Shown: positions 18,605 to 27,769, counted from the stretch's first letter. The stretch: 64,000 nt of DNA from Candidatus Gastranaerophilales bacterium (GCA_944325705.1 CALVBB010000007.1:34322-98321); one strand, 5' to 3'. Program-made: numbers and translations. The notes: a model not told the origin generated them from the letters alone.

Positions 18605-18720
18605 TTTTTCCTCTATGATTTTATCTGAACAATGATAATTATATTAAAGACAAAAATATATTTCAACAGTTCAAGCGGATAAGAAGCTGTATGATTACGA
18701 AATAATAAGATTTTGTAAAA

Positions 18721-18730
18721 GGGGGGGGGG
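18721..18730 (+). repeat. Poly-G tract (10 G) in an intergenic region
   Basis: A G10 homopolymer in AT-rich surroundings, 87 bases before the AICAR transformylase start and 117 bases upstream of the divergent coiled-coil gene. Unlike the tracts at 28182 and 46522, it is not inside a leader reading frame that continues into the gene. Slippage could alter promoter spacing. Confidence 0.8.
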
Positions 18731-18817
18731 CTGGCTTGTCGTTCGCTGCGCTCATTGAATTAGTGATTGAAAGAAAAAATATTTTATGCTAACCTAAAGT
18801 TTGAAAAAGAGGGAATT

Positions 18818-19816
18818 ATGGCAAAAAGAATTAATGTAAAATTTTTTGATAAGTCGGAAGAAAAAGGGGCAAGATGGAAGAAAGAAGCTGAATTTGATTT
18901 CGCACCTTATAAAGAATTGAAGTACGGAGAAAACCCTCAGCAGAAAGCTGAATTTTACAAATCTCCGGAGATGATTGATTATGAGGTTATTGATAAAAAA
19001 GAACTTTCATACAATGAGATTATGAATGTTATTATTGCAACGAATATTGTGAGCGAGTTTTTTGATGTCAGTGCTGTTGCAATTGTGAAACATTCCAGCC
19101 CGTGCGCGGTTGCTCTGGGCGTCAATATAGAGGACGCTTATAATAAAGCTTTTGATTGCGACCCTATTTCGTCCTTTTTCGGTACAATTGCATTTTCACA
19201 GACCGTTGACTACGAGGTTGCAAAACACATTAATTCAATGTCCGTAAAAGTTGTAGTTGCGCCGGATTACGATAAAAGAGCGCTTAAACTTCTACAGGAA
19301 AATCTTTTTATAAAACTGATAAAAATTAACACCCCTCTAAAAGAATACAGAAATTATACACACAGAGATATTAAGATAACTCCGTTTGGCACGCTGGTTC
19401 AAGATTTCAATAAAAGCCAGCTGAGCAAACAGTCATTTAAAATCGTAACCCAGACAAAGCCTACTCAGGAGCAGATTGAGGACGCGGTTTTTGCCTGGAA
19501 GATTTCAAAATACGCAAGGACAAATTCAGTTGTTATTGCAAAAGATTTTAAAACCACTGCCATATCGCAGGGGCTGATAAATCCGGTGACAGCGGTTGAA
19601 TATGCACTTGATACCGCCTGTGACGGCTCAAAAAATGCTGTTCTGGTATCTGATAATGCGCTTCCGACAACTGATTGTATTCACGCGGCAGCTCAGGGTA
19701 GAATTTCAATGATAATCCAGCCGGGCGGCTCGGCTAAGGATACGGAGATAATATCACTTGCAGATAAATATAATATTGCAATGATTATGACCGGTATTAA
19801 AAACTACAGACACTGA
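18818..19816 (+). CDS. Stand-alone AICAR transformylase (PurH C-terminal domain only)
   Basis: Catalyses formylation of AICAR to FAICAR with 10-formyl-THF, the ninth step of purine synthesis. The start at 18818 (MAKRINV) has GAGGG upstream; an in-frame ATG at 18767 has none. The 332 residues align only with the AICARFT half of PurH: KYGENPQQKA opens the domain, the catalytic Lys-His pair is Lys91-His92 (VKHSSPCAVALG), and QGRISMIIQPGGSAKD is conserved near the end. The ~190-residue IMP cyclohydrolase domain normally fused at the N-terminus is missing, so cyclisation must come from a separate enzyme elsewhere. The 5' gap contains a poly-G tract. Confidence 0.88.
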   Translation: MAKRINVKFFDKSEEKGARWKKEAEFDFAPYKELKYGENPQQKAEFYKSPEMIDYEVIDKKELSYNEIMNVIIATNIVSEFFDVSAVAIVKHSSPCAVALGVNIEDAYNKAFDCDPISSFFGTIAFSQTVDYEVAKHINSMSVKVVVAPDYDKRALKLLQENLFIKLIKINTPLKEYRNYTHRDIKITPFGTLVQDFNKSQLSKQSFKIVTQTKPTQEQIEDAVFAWKISKYARTNSVVIAKDFKTTAISQGLINPVTAVEYALDTACDGSKNAVLVSDNALPTTDCIHAAAQGRISMIIQPGGSAKDTEIISLADKYNIAMIMTGIKNYRH

Positions 19817-19860
19817 TTTCGGAATTGCGTGCGAGAGAGGGTAATGGCGGATGGTTTGGA

Positions 19861-20748
19861 TTATAGTAAAATCCTCTCGTAGAGTTCCGGAAAAGCCTCA
19901 AGAACCTGCTGCATCTGGAGGTCGTTTCCGCCCTGCCGGTTTTGTGAAAACAGGGTATATTCCCCATTTTTTCCACGTTCGCGGTCAGGGTTGACGTAAG
20001 TAAGATTTTTTATGTTGTGCTTTGCCACGTAGATTTTTGTGTTGTTCAGAAGCGCCATAGCCCAGAACCAGATGTCGTCGCCGTGCGGGGCAAGTCCGGT
20101 AAACATTTCAACGTTGTCAATATTTGTGTTAAGGCTGTTCGGCGGGTAGAGAACCCCTCCGGCGCCTGTAAAAAAGTTCAGATAACTTAAACTCGGCCCG
20201 TTTATTTTTTTCTTCCACTGTTTGTAAGGCGCAACACAGTTATTGCGGTCAAGTTTTATCCTGTGCGCTCTGTGGCAGATTATTGCATTAGGATGTGTAA
20301 GATAAGATCTGTATAGAGTTTCAAGCCATCCTGACTGATAGAAAACATCATCATCCGCGGTTATCAGGATTGCGTTTTTAAATTTTCTGTACGCAGGAAT
20401 TAATTTTTTGTATGAATATAAATTTTCGCACCATTCAATAGTCAGCCCCTGTTCCTGAAGTTTCAGAACACTTTGCGGAATATCTTTTTCCCCGTTTGGG
20501 AATTGTTCTCCCGCAAGCCATAAAATAACTTTATCCGGCTTGAAATTCTGGTTTAGCAGTGAATAAAGGCAGAAATGAATATCGTGCATTCTATCCGGAA
20601 AAGATGTAAGAGTTACGATAATTTTTCGGTCTCTGAACTTTGAGTTCAGCCCGAAATTTTTATTTTTTTGCATTTCTTTTTCAAGCGCTGATTTGTTTAT
20701 ACCTTTGAGACCTTTTCTAAGTTTAAGTAAATCAAAAATTTTAACCAT
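19861..20748 (-). CDS. GT-A-fold glycosyltransferase
   Basis: 295 residues from the ATG at 20748, which has AGGGG upstream; the frame stays open further 5' but would overlap the divergent gene. Visible: KIIVTLTSFPDRM (nucleotide-binding start), ILITADDDVFYQSGWLETL (DXD metal site as Asp-Asp-Asp) and a later acidic motif in GLAPHGDDIWFWAMAL. These fit a cytoplasmic nucleotide-sugar transferase of the GT2-like/LPS-modifying type. Sugar and acceptor cannot be inferred. It is isolated from other polysaccharide genes. Confidence 0.75.
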   Translation of the reverse strand: MVKIFDLLKLRKGLKGINKSALEKEMQKNKNFGLNSKFRDRKIIVTLTSFPDRMHDIHFCLYSLLNQNFKPDKVILWLAGEQFPNGEKDIPQSVLKLQEQGLTIEWCENLYSYKKLIPAYRKFKNAILITADDDVFYQSGWLETLYRSYLTHPNAIICHRAHRIKLDRNNCVAPYKQWKKKINGPSLSYLNFFTGAGGVLYPPNSLNTNIDNVEMFTGLAPHGDDIWFWAMALLNNTKIYVAKHNIKNLTYVNPDRERGKNGEYTLFSQNRQGGNDLQMQQVLEAFPELYERILL

Positions 20749-20867
20749 CACCAACCCCTGTTTTCTCAATCGTATAATAAAAAAGATTAAAGTCAAACTG
20801 TTCTTTGCAGTGAAAATATTTTGTACTAATATAAGAGTATGAAAAATAAAAAGGGAGAATCTGAAGT

Positions 20868-21314
20868 ATGGAAATAAAATCATGGGAAGATTATTTTTTG
20901 GATTTAGCAAAGACCTGCGCGAGCCGTTCAAACTGTATCCGTGCGCAGGTGGGCGCAGTAATTGTAGGTGAGGATAAAAAGATTAAAGCGACCGGCTACA
21001 ACGGAACGCCGTCAAAGGTTGAATCCTGCTATGAGCGGGGTGAATGTTACAGAATAAAAAATAATATTCCGTCCGGCACAAGATACGAAACCTGCCGTTC
21101 TATCCACGCTGAGCAGAATGCAATTATTCAGGCAGGACAGGACAGATGTAAAGGTTCTACTATGTATATCTGGGGGCATAACTTCATCTGCATACTCTGC
21201 AAAAGATTTATTGTGCAGTCAGGGATAAAAGATGTTGTCTTAAGAAAGGACGAAAATTCCCCTGTGCTCCATGTGACCGTTGATGACATCAGGCGTGAAC
21301 TGGAAGCGGAATAG
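20868..21314 (+). CDS. Deoxycytidylate (dCMP) deaminase
   Basis: 148 residues of the zinc-dependent cytidine/dCMP deaminase fold (ComEB/DCTD type), which makes dUMP for thymidylate synthesis. The zinc site is His80-Ala-Glu82 (SIHAEQNAI) and Cys108-X2-Cys111. The usual Pro before the first Cys is replaced by Ile (ICILCKR), a small deviation. An additional Cys/His-rich loop (ESCYERGECYR) is typical of dCMP deaminases with a second zinc. Good ribosome binding site (AAAGGGAG). Confidence 0.88.
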   Translation: MEIKSWEDYFLDLAKTCASRSNCIRAQVGAVIVGEDKKIKATGYNGTPSKVESCYERGECYRIKNNIPSGTRYETCRSIHAEQNAIIQAGQDRCKGSTMYIWGHNFICILCKRFIVQSGIKDVVLRKDENSPVLHVTVDDIRRELEAE

Positions 21315-21398
21315 GATTGTCGCAGCCATAAAATAATTTTTCAAACGGCGGAAGGTTAAGTCTGGCTTCCTGCGAAGCTGAGCAAGATTAATTAGTAA

Positions 21399-21422
21399 AA
21401 AGCTCCTTATTTAAGGAGCTTT
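21399..21422. terminator. Hairpin after the dCMP deaminase gene
   Basis: AAAGCTCCTT ATTT AAGGAGCTTT, a perfect 10-bp stem; the following T run is short (TTT then CTG), so termination may be partial. The rest of 21315-21578 contains an imperfect inverted repeat at 21487-21511 (CCGTTATGT / ACATAGAACGG) of unknown role. Confidence 0.55.
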
Positions 21423-21578
21423 CTGCATGACTTTTTTGCGGAAATCATTAAATATAAGGTGTATGTTTAGTCAGTATGTACTAAAACCGTTATGTTTTCT
21501 ACATAGAACGGAGGATTTTTGGCGTACAGGTTAAACAAATTTAACAAAATTACGTTAAAATAAATTAGGAGGCAATTT

Positions 21579-21914
21579 ATGAGTTTTTATCCGCAATATG
21601 ATCTGGCAGGCAGAATACAGCACACGAAACTTGATTCGGGTGTTTACGGGATTCCGTCTGCTAGGCTGGACAGAATGGAAAAGCCGGCTACTCAGGATTT
21701 TAAGCAGGTTTTTTCCGGACTTGTGGAAAACTTTAATACCGAACTGAATGCGCCTGATAATATGCTCAAAGACGTTATGTCCGGCAACAAAAACATTGAT
21801 ATTCATGATGTTATGACCGCTATGGCAAAATCCGAAATCAGCGTTAACATCGCAACTCAGATGGTCGGAAAAGTCATTCAGGCGTATGACAAAGTTATGC
21901 AGATTCAGGTGTAA
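21579..21914 (+). CDS. fliE: Flagellar hook-basal body protein FliE
   Basis: FliE links the MS ring (FliF) to the proximal rod and is an early substrate of the flagellar export apparatus. The 111-residue protein ends with the diagnostic FliE C-terminus (DIHDVMTAMAKSEISVNIAT, then VGKVIQAYDKVMQIQV). Strong ribosome binding site TAGGAGG. First gene of fliE-fliF-X-fliH-flhA. Confidence 0.88.
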   Translation: MSFYPQYDLAGRIQHTKLDSGVYGIPSARLDRMEKPATQDFKQVFSGLVENFNTELNAPDNMLKDVMSGNKNIDIHDVMTAMAKSEISVNIATQMVGKVIQAYDKVMQIQV

Positions 21915-21960
21915 AATATATTTGTATTAACCATTAAAATTTACAGACCGGCGGGGAAAA

Positions 21961-23625
21961 ATGGATTTTCAAAAATTACTGGAAAACAAAGCTTTACTAT
22001 ACGGGATTATCGGCGGAGCAATTATAGTTCTGGCAATGATTGTGACGATTGTTACCTTTGCCGGCAGCAGCAAAGGCGGGGCTCAGAATGTCAGCGAACA
22101 GCCTATTAAGGAAGATGTAGTTCTTCTTACTACCGATAATATAGGGAAAGCTCTTGAAATTCAGGCGCTTCTTGCAAAACAGGGTATTGCCGCAAGCCGT
22201 ACTCTGGATGGTACGAAATCTAGTATTGTTCTTAAAAAAGGCGACTGTACCACAGGCAAAAAGAAATGTACTACAGAACAGCGCGATATTGCTATTATGG
22301 AGATTGTTCAGAGCGGTCTGATGGATCAGAATGTCGGGCTGGAAGTCTTTGACAAAGGCGACTTTACCTCAACTAAAGAAGATAAAAAAATCAGGCTTAC
22401 ACGTGCAATCAATGGCGAACTTTCCCGCTTAATCAAAAGAATTGAAGGGGTTGAAAATGCTTCCGTGTTTATTTCAATACCGGAACAGACAATGTTCACT
22501 TCAATGCAAAAGCCTGTGACAGCTACTGTTCAGCTTGTAGTTCCGAGCGGAACAAAACTTGACCAGCTTAAGATTAAAGCAATTACAAACCTTCTTCTCG
22601 GGAGCGTTTCAGGTTTGAGCGCAGAGGATATTGCGATTTCCGACACAAACGGAAATGTTTACCACAGTATTATGAACGCATCTGACGAAATGCTTGCAAA
22701 ACTTGAAGAAAATGACAAATATATGCAGCAAAAGGTTCAACAGCAGCTTGACAGGCTCATAGGAAAAGGCAACTACGTTGCGACAGTAAGCACTTTCCTC
22801 CGTCAGGCGCCTGCTGAAAAATACAGCACAGACTACGATCCGGATAGAAAAACTTCCGTTAATGAACAGTCGTTTACTGAAGGTTTGGGCGATCAGACAC
22901 GTGACAATAACCGAAATATTAACGCCGTAAGCGTTTATCTTCCAAACGGGATTGCCGGCGGCGGTACAAATTCAAGTCAGGACAGAAACTACTCACGTTC
23001 TGCTACAGAAACCCAGTACGGCGTCAGTAAAACCCAGTTGAATGAATACTTAAGACCGGGAATGGTTGAAGAAATTTCGGTTGCTGTAACCCTTGAAAAA
23101 AGTGCACTTCCTGCAGAAACTACACTGGAAGAACTGAGAGAACTTGTTGCTCGTGCCGCAAGCCCGAAAGTAGATCCGGAAAATGTTTCTATAGCATTCT
23201 CGGATTCAGTCGATCCTTATCTTGCCTCAGACAGGCCTGTCAATCTTCCGAAACCGGATGAGAGCGGAAATCCTTGGTGGCTGGCGGTAGCATTGAGTGC
23301 TGTCGGACTGGTGATAGTATTCAGGGCTGTATCTAATAAGGTTCATCAGCTTCAGGAAGCAAATGCTATTGAGGTTGAACGCTTAAGACAGAAAGAAGCA
23401 GAGCAGGATAGAGAACTCAGCGATGTTAATATGAGAGCCGCACAGCTTACCGATAGACAGAAAGAGCTTGCGGAAGGTCTTCTTGAACAGCAGAACAGAG
23501 AATATATCGCAATCCGTTCACCGCAGGAAATGATTAGCGCTCTTGAAAATGTTTCGGCAAATCTTGAAGATGCAGACAGTGAAATCGCTGCTGACAAGAT
23601 TAAGAGCTGGATTGAGAAAGGTTAG
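21961..23625 (+). CDS. fliF: Flagellar MS-ring protein FliF
   Basis: FliF forms the membrane ring that anchors the flagellum/export machine. The 554 residues contain an N-terminal TM helix (~13-34), the YscJ/FliF ring-building motifs (IEGVENASVFISIPE; TATVQLVVPSGTKL; ITNLLLGSVSGLSAEDI), a periplasmic loop, a second TM (~442-460) and a cytoplasmic tail. The tail has an extra coiled coil (~465-510) before a helical end (DSEIAADKIKSWIEKG) that resembles the FliG-binding tail. Two Cys pairs in the first ring domain (KGDCTTGKKKCTTEQ) are unusual. 46 bases after fliE. Confidence 0.92.
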   Translation: MDFQKLLENKALLYGIIGGAIIVLAMIVTIVTFAGSSKGGAQNVSEQPIKEDVVLLTTDNIGKALEIQALLAKQGIAASRTLDGTKSSIVLKKGDCTTGKKKCTTEQRDIAIMEIVQSGLMDQNVGLEVFDKGDFTSTKEDKKIRLTRAINGELSRLIKRIEGVENASVFISIPEQTMFTSMQKPVTATVQLVVPSGTKLDQLKIKAITNLLLGSVSGLSAEDIAISDTNGNVYHSIMNASDEMLAKLEENDKYMQQKVQQQLDRLIGKGNYVATVSTFLRQAPAEKYSTDYDPDRKTSVNEQSFTEGLGDQTRDNNRNINAVSVYLPNGIAGGGTNSSQDRNYSRSATETQYGVSKTQLNEYLRPGMVEEISVAVTLEKSALPAETTLEELRELVARAASPKVDPENVSIAFSDSVDPYLASDRPVNLPKPDESGNPWWLAVALSAVGLVIVFRAVSNKVHQLQEANAIEVERLRQKEAEQDRELSDVNMRAAQLTDRQKELAEGLLEQQNREYIAIRSPQEMISALENVSANLEDADSEIAADKIKSWIEKG

Positions 23626-23658
23626 TGAAGAAAGGCGATAAGGCGATAAGAAAGGTAG

Positions 23659-23678
23659 GTCGGATTTACTAATCCGAC
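23659..23678. repeat. Hairpin repeat in the fliF-fliG-position gap
   Basis: GTCGGATT TACT AATCCGAC, a perfect 8-bp stem, within a 143-base gap made of degenerate AAAGGCGATAAGG-like units (23629-23660 and 23710-23755). It looks like a small interspersed repeat that has entered the flagellar operon. Confidence 0.6.
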
Positions 23679-23768
23679 AGGAGAGAAAAGACGTTAAGTG
23701 CAATTAAAAGGCGAAAAGGTAAAAGTGGAAAGGTAATGAAAAAGGCGATACAACGGTAGTTGTAAGCC

Positions 23769-24857
23769 ATGGTGAAAGAAATGGCAATACAGGGTTTTGA
23801 TTATAAAGGTTTCGCACAGAATCTGGCATTACAGGCAAAGGATTTGGTCCCGCCTGATTTTGATGATAACCAGAAAGCTTATGTTACAAATACGCTTTTG
23901 AATTTCTCAATGCTTGCCGGTGAAGCCCTTTACAACGATAAAGAACTCGGATTTAACGCTGATCAGGCAATAATGATTACCCAGATTATCGCGGAATGGG
24001 CGTATCACAAATCCGTTGACCTCATAAGATCGGGTATCCCGCAGAATTACTGGGATCCGATTATGCAGAAGATTGCCTTCACAATTTTTGAAATTGCCAA
24101 ACAAACCTTCAAGCAAGGGCTTCCGCAGGATCAGATTTTGCAGCTGATAGAACACCATGTTAAGAAAGCATATCTGGAATCAATTGCAGAACTTAAGGAA
24201 AAAAACTTAATCGATGAAAACCTTATGGAAAAGGCTGCAAAGCAATCAAATATAGATGCAATGATGCAGCAAATGCAAGAATCCGGTGAGGCCGATGCCG
24301 CAGCGCAACAGCAGGCTGCCCCGCCGCCACCGCCTCCTACACAACCAAAACCTGCGCAGCCGCAGGCTCCTCAACCAGTACAGAATGCTGTTCCTGCAGT
24401 TCAAGGAAATAGCGGGGTTCCTGCGCAGTCAAAAACATCCCCTTATGCCCCGCCAAAACTTTTAAAACTCGTTACGCTTGCACTTTTGCTTAAACGTGTT
24501 GATGAAGAAAAGGTTCAGTCAATTCTGGAACGCTTTGATCAGGATGTTGCAGGTACTGTTATCAAATATATGTATGTTGACGGTCTGGAAGATCAGGTTG
24601 ACCCGACATTAACAATGAAATGTCTGGATGATATTGCAGGAGAAATGCCTGGCGCAACAGAAATTAACAAAAACAGTCTTGTCGAAAAAGTTAAACAAAT
24701 TGCTGAACTCTATGACCGGCAGAAGCTGGAACAGTCGCTGCAGCTTGAAAGACAGAAAGTCAGACGATTTGTATTTAATGCTCTCGAGGGTGAATATTAT
24801 GACATTCCGCCGCGTGTTGCAAATGTTATTGCCTCCTATCTGGAACATGGTGTATAA
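23769..24857 (+). CDS. Protein in the fliG position, FliG-like in its second half, lacking a torque domain
   Basis: 362 residues between fliF and fliH, where fliG normally lies. Residues ~1-175 form a helical domain I do not recognise (QAIMITQIIAEWAYHKSVDL). Residues ~180-225 are a Pro/Gln/Ala linker. Residues ~228-362 (LLKLVTLALLLKRVDEEKVQ, then ILERFDQDVAGTVIKYMYVD) weakly resemble FliG N/M armadillo-like repeats. The FliG C-terminal torque helix with its charged residues is not seen. It probably caps FliF and connects to FliH, but might not support rotation. Start could be 23769 or 23781 (MAIQGF); neither has a strong ribosome binding site. Function is inferred from position. Confidence 0.6.
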   Translation: MVKEMAIQGFDYKGFAQNLALQAKDLVPPDFDDNQKAYVTNTLLNFSMLAGEALYNDKELGFNADQAIMITQIIAEWAYHKSVDLIRSGIPQNYWDPIMQKIAFTIFEIAKQTFKQGLPQDQILQLIEHHVKKAYLESIAELKEKNLIDENLMEKAAKQSNIDAMMQQMQESGEADAAAQQQAAPPPPPPTQPKPAQPQAPQPVQNAVPAVQGNSGVPAQSKTSPYAPPKLLKLVTLALLLKRVDEEKVQSILERFDQDVAGTVIKYMYVDGLEDQVDPTLTMKCLDDIAGEMPGATEINKNSLVEKVKQIAELYDRQKLEQSLQLERQKVRRFVFNALEGEYYDIPPRVANVIASYLEHGV

Positions 24858-24869
24858 TACAATTAAATC

Positions 24870-25664
24870 ATGATTATTAAAAAGAAAAAGATTATACAGC
24901 CTGAAGTCCTTGAGGAGAGTTTTGCTGCACAGCCTTTAGAACAGGAAGAAGAAAATCCTGAAGCTGTGCAGGAATTGCCTGTGCAAGATGCCGCACCTGC
25001 TCCTGCTGAAGAAGAAGTTCCAGAAAAAGAAAAAGATATAACCGAAATTGAGCCGGATGATATAGATTTATTTAATCTGGATAATATTGACTTCAAGCAG
25101 CGTCAGGAACGCAGGAAAGGCGATAGACGACGCGGCTTCCGCAGGGTTGATGACAGAAACCTTGTTTCCAGAGCACGGGAAGAAGCCGCCTCAATCAGAG
25201 AAGCCGCCTCAAAAGAAGGCTATCAGGCAGGACTTGAAAAAGCAAGAGAAGATGTTCTGGAATTGAAAAATTCTTTAGGTGTTTTTCTTAATTCAGCTCA
25301 GGAAGTTTACGAACATATTGCACCGGAAATCCTTTCTGTGAGTGTTGAAATTGCCAAAAAAATTATTAAAAAAGAAGTAAGTGAATCTCCGGAAGTTCTT
25401 GTTAATACTGTGATAGAAGTATTAAAAGGCCTTTCAAAAGAGGAAACAAAGGTAATGCTCAGGGTAAATCCTGTTCAGGTTGATGTATTGCGGCAGTCAG
25501 TGCCTGAAATCTTGAATATAACGGGACTTGATGCAAAAATATCAGTTCTGTCGGATGACAGTATCAGTGAAGGCGGTTGTCTTGTTACGACAACAAACGG
25601 GGTAGTAGATGCAACAATTGAAACTCAATTGGCAGTAGTGAGTGAGGCTCTAAGGGAAGTTTAA
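24870..25664 (+). CDS. fliH: Flagellar export ATPase regulator FliH
   Basis: FliH is the stator of the FliI ATPase in the flagellar type III export machine. Of 264 residues, the first ~90 are acidic and disordered; ERRKGDRRRGFRRVDDR is a basic patch; ~95-135 is the FliH helical stalk (AREEAASIREAASKEGYQAG); the C-terminal ~130 residues show the FliH/YscL end (VSVEIAKKIIKKEV; ISEGGCLVTTTNGVVDATIE). The N-terminal acidic extension is longer than usual. The stop overlaps the flhA start (TAATG), so translation is coupled. fliI is absent here. Confidence 0.85.
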   Translation: MIIKKKKIIQPEVLEESFAAQPLEQEEENPEAVQELPVQDAAPAPAEEEVPEKEKDITEIEPDDIDLFNLDNIDFKQRQERRKGDRRRGFRRVDDRNLVSRAREEAASIREAASKEGYQAGLEKAREDVLELKNSLGVFLNSAQEVYEHIAPEILSVSVEIAKKIIKKEVSESPEVLVNTVIEVLKGLSKEETKVMLRVNPVQVDVLRQSVPEILNITGLDAKISVLSDDSISEGGCLVTTTNGVVDATIETQLAVVSEALREV

Positions 25665-27757
25665 TGGCACAGGAAGGCGGAAATTCTAATAGTTTAAGTG
25701 AAATTTTTATGGCGTTATTCGTCCTGCTGCTCATTGTGCTTTTGCTTGTTGAGCTGCCAAACTGGGTTGTCAATGTTTGTATCAGTTTGAATATCGCACT
25801 CGGGATTGTTCTGCTGATGATTTCGCTGTATGTTAGGAAAACACTTGAACTTGCATCATTCCCGTCAATTATTCTTATTGGTACAATGTTTCGTCTTGTA
25901 CTTTCAATTGCCTCCACAAGGTTAATTTTGTCGAAGGGGGAAGCCGGTGAAGTTATCCATGCGTTCGGAACATTCGTAACCGGTGGTAATATGATTGTAG
26001 GCGGCGTAATCTTCCTTATCATAACGGTTGTACAGTTTATGGTAATCACAAAAGGTGCGGAACGTATCGCGGAAGTTGCTGCAAGGTTTGCACTGGATGC
26101 GATGCCAGGTAAGCAGATGACTATTGACGCGGACTTTAACGCAGGTTTAATTTCACCGGAAGAAGCCACCAAAAAACGTGAGGATTTGCAAAGAGAATCA
26201 AATCTTTTCGGTAGTATGGACGGTGCGATGAAGTTCGTAAAAGGGGATACTATTGCCGGTATTATCATTGTTTTGATTAACATTATCGGCGGATTGTGTA
26301 TCGGGTGTCTTATGAACCAGATGCCTATTGCAGATGCGGTTTCAAAATATACAATCCTGACAATCGGTGACGGTCTTGCTTCACAGGTTCCGTCATTGTT
26401 GATGTCAATTGCTGCAGGTATTTTTATGACACGTTCATCGGCGGCAAACTCATTAGGTACAGATGTTACCGGACAGATAGTGAGCAAACCGAATGCGCTG
26501 TTTCTGGCATCTGGATTTCTTTGGCTTCTGGCGATTACAGGGCCGCCGTTTACAGGTTTACCTTTCTGGCCTTTCTTCCTTTTCGGGCTGGGGCTTGCTG
26601 TTGCAGGGTTCTCTACCCTTATCAATGCAGATGTCCAGTCGCAACTCGGACAGCTTGAAAGCGTTCGTCAAAACATGCAGGATCTTGTTAACCCTAACAG
26701 GATGTATGAACGTCTTGGGGTTGACGTATTAAGTTTGCAGGTAGGCTCTAACCTGCTTGTAATTGCAGATCCGGATCAAGAAGGACAACTGCTTGCAAAA
26801 ATTGCTGCTCTGCGTCAGAGAGTTACTGACGAACTCGGTTATATTATTCCAAACATAAGAATTATGGACTCATCTGCGCTGGATGCTAATGAGTATCTTA
26901 TTGCGATTAGAGGTAATACGGTTGCTACAGGGTATGTTTATCCTGGGCGTCTTATGGTAATTGCAGACCAGTGGGATTCTGTGAAACGTGAGGTTCCGCA
27001 GGATGCTATTATCGGCATAGATCCTACATATCAGACACAGGCGTACTGGATTACCCCTGATGATGCCAAAACTGCGCGTTCTGTGACTGCAATTGATTCT
27101 ACCGATGTTATTGTTACACACCTTCAGGAATGTGTAAGAAAACATGTTGATGAAGTTATGACAAAAACTGATGTTCTCAAGCTTATGGAACTTGTGCGCT
27201 CGCAGGATCCTACGCTTGTCAATGACCTTGTGCCAACGATTATATCAACAAGCGATTTGCGAAAAATCTTTGTTAACCTTATCCGCGAAAAAGTTTCTAT
27301 CAAGGATATTATTTTTGTATTTGAAAGACTTTGTGATTACGCAAGATTTTCCAAAGAACCGGATATTCTTTCGGAACGTCTGCGTGCAGCTCTCGGTCGA
27401 CAGATATGTTTGTCAAATGTCGGGGACGATAAGGTTTTATATGCACTAACGCTTTCTCCTGAGTGGGAAAAGATTCTTGATGACAGTTGTCAGAGAACAG
27501 AGCTTGGTACAATGTTCCTGTTGAATCCAATGCAGGTTCAGGAGTTAATCGAGTCTGCTGCCAACACTATGATAAGAGCTCAGCAGGCATGCGGTCAGCA
27601 GCCTGTAATCCTGTGTTCTCCGAGGATTAGGCTGCCGCTTTATCAGCTTCTTGAACGTCATATTCCGACAATTGTGGTAATATCTTATTCCGAACTGATT
27701 ACTGATATTAAGGTCGAAGCAGTAGACACTATAGGTGATAATTTTGCGATGAGTTAG
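25664..27757 (+). CDS. flhA: Flagellar export gate protein FlhA
   Basis: FlhA forms the nonameric export gate. At 697 residues it has normal length: eight N-terminal TM helices (to ~residue 310), the FHIPEP-family motif RLVLSIASTRLILSKG ... GTFVTGGNMIVG, the conserved cytoplasmic loop (GKQMTIDADFNAGLISPEEA), and a C-terminal cytoplasmic domain (LIREKVSIKDIIFVFERLCD). Everything needed for export appears intact. yidD follows after 12 bases on the same strand. Confidence 0.95.
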   Translation: MAQEGGNSNSLSEIFMALFVLLLIVLLLVELPNWVVNVCISLNIALGIVLLMISLYVRKTLELASFPSIILIGTMFRLVLSIASTRLILSKGEAGEVIHAFGTFVTGGNMIVGGVIFLIITVVQFMVITKGAERIAEVAARFALDAMPGKQMTIDADFNAGLISPEEATKKREDLQRESNLFGSMDGAMKFVKGDTIAGIIIVLINIIGGLCIGCLMNQMPIADAVSKYTILTIGDGLASQVPSLLMSIAAGIFMTRSSAANSLGTDVTGQIVSKPNALFLASGFLWLLAITGPPFTGLPFWPFFLFGLGLAVAGFSTLINADVQSQLGQLESVRQNMQDLVNPNRMYERLGVDVLSLQVGSNLLVIADPDQEGQLLAKIAALRQRVTDELGYIIPNIRIMDSSALDANEYLIAIRGNTVATGYVYPGRLMVIADQWDSVKREVPQDAIIGIDPTYQTQAYWITPDDAKTARSVTAIDSTDVIVTHLQECVRKHVDEVMTKTDVLKLMELVRSQDPTLVNDLVPTIISTSDLRKIFVNLIREKVSIKDIIFVFERLCDYARFSKEPDILSERLRAALGRQICLSNVGDDKVLYALTLSPEWEKILDDSCQRTELGTMFLLNPMQVQELIESAANTMIRAQQACGQQPVILCSPRIRLPLYQLLERHIPTIVVISYSELITDIKVEAVDTIGDNFAMS

Positions 27758-27769
27758 GCGCGGTTTTAG

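Noticed and set aside
18650..18766. Phase-variable reading frame through the intergenic G10 tract
   Set aside because: A 46-codon minus-strand frame crosses the tract, but it has no ribosome binding site and does not join either neighbouring gene in the register I tested.
19861..20931. Longer glycosyltransferase starting at 20931 with a hydrophobic N-terminus
   Set aside because: It would overlap the divergent dCMP deaminase start; the ATG at 20748 has an AGGGG ribosome binding site and matches family length.
25585..26625. 346-codon minus-strand frame
   Set aside because: Antisense to flhA, which is clearly coding; composition is shadow-like.
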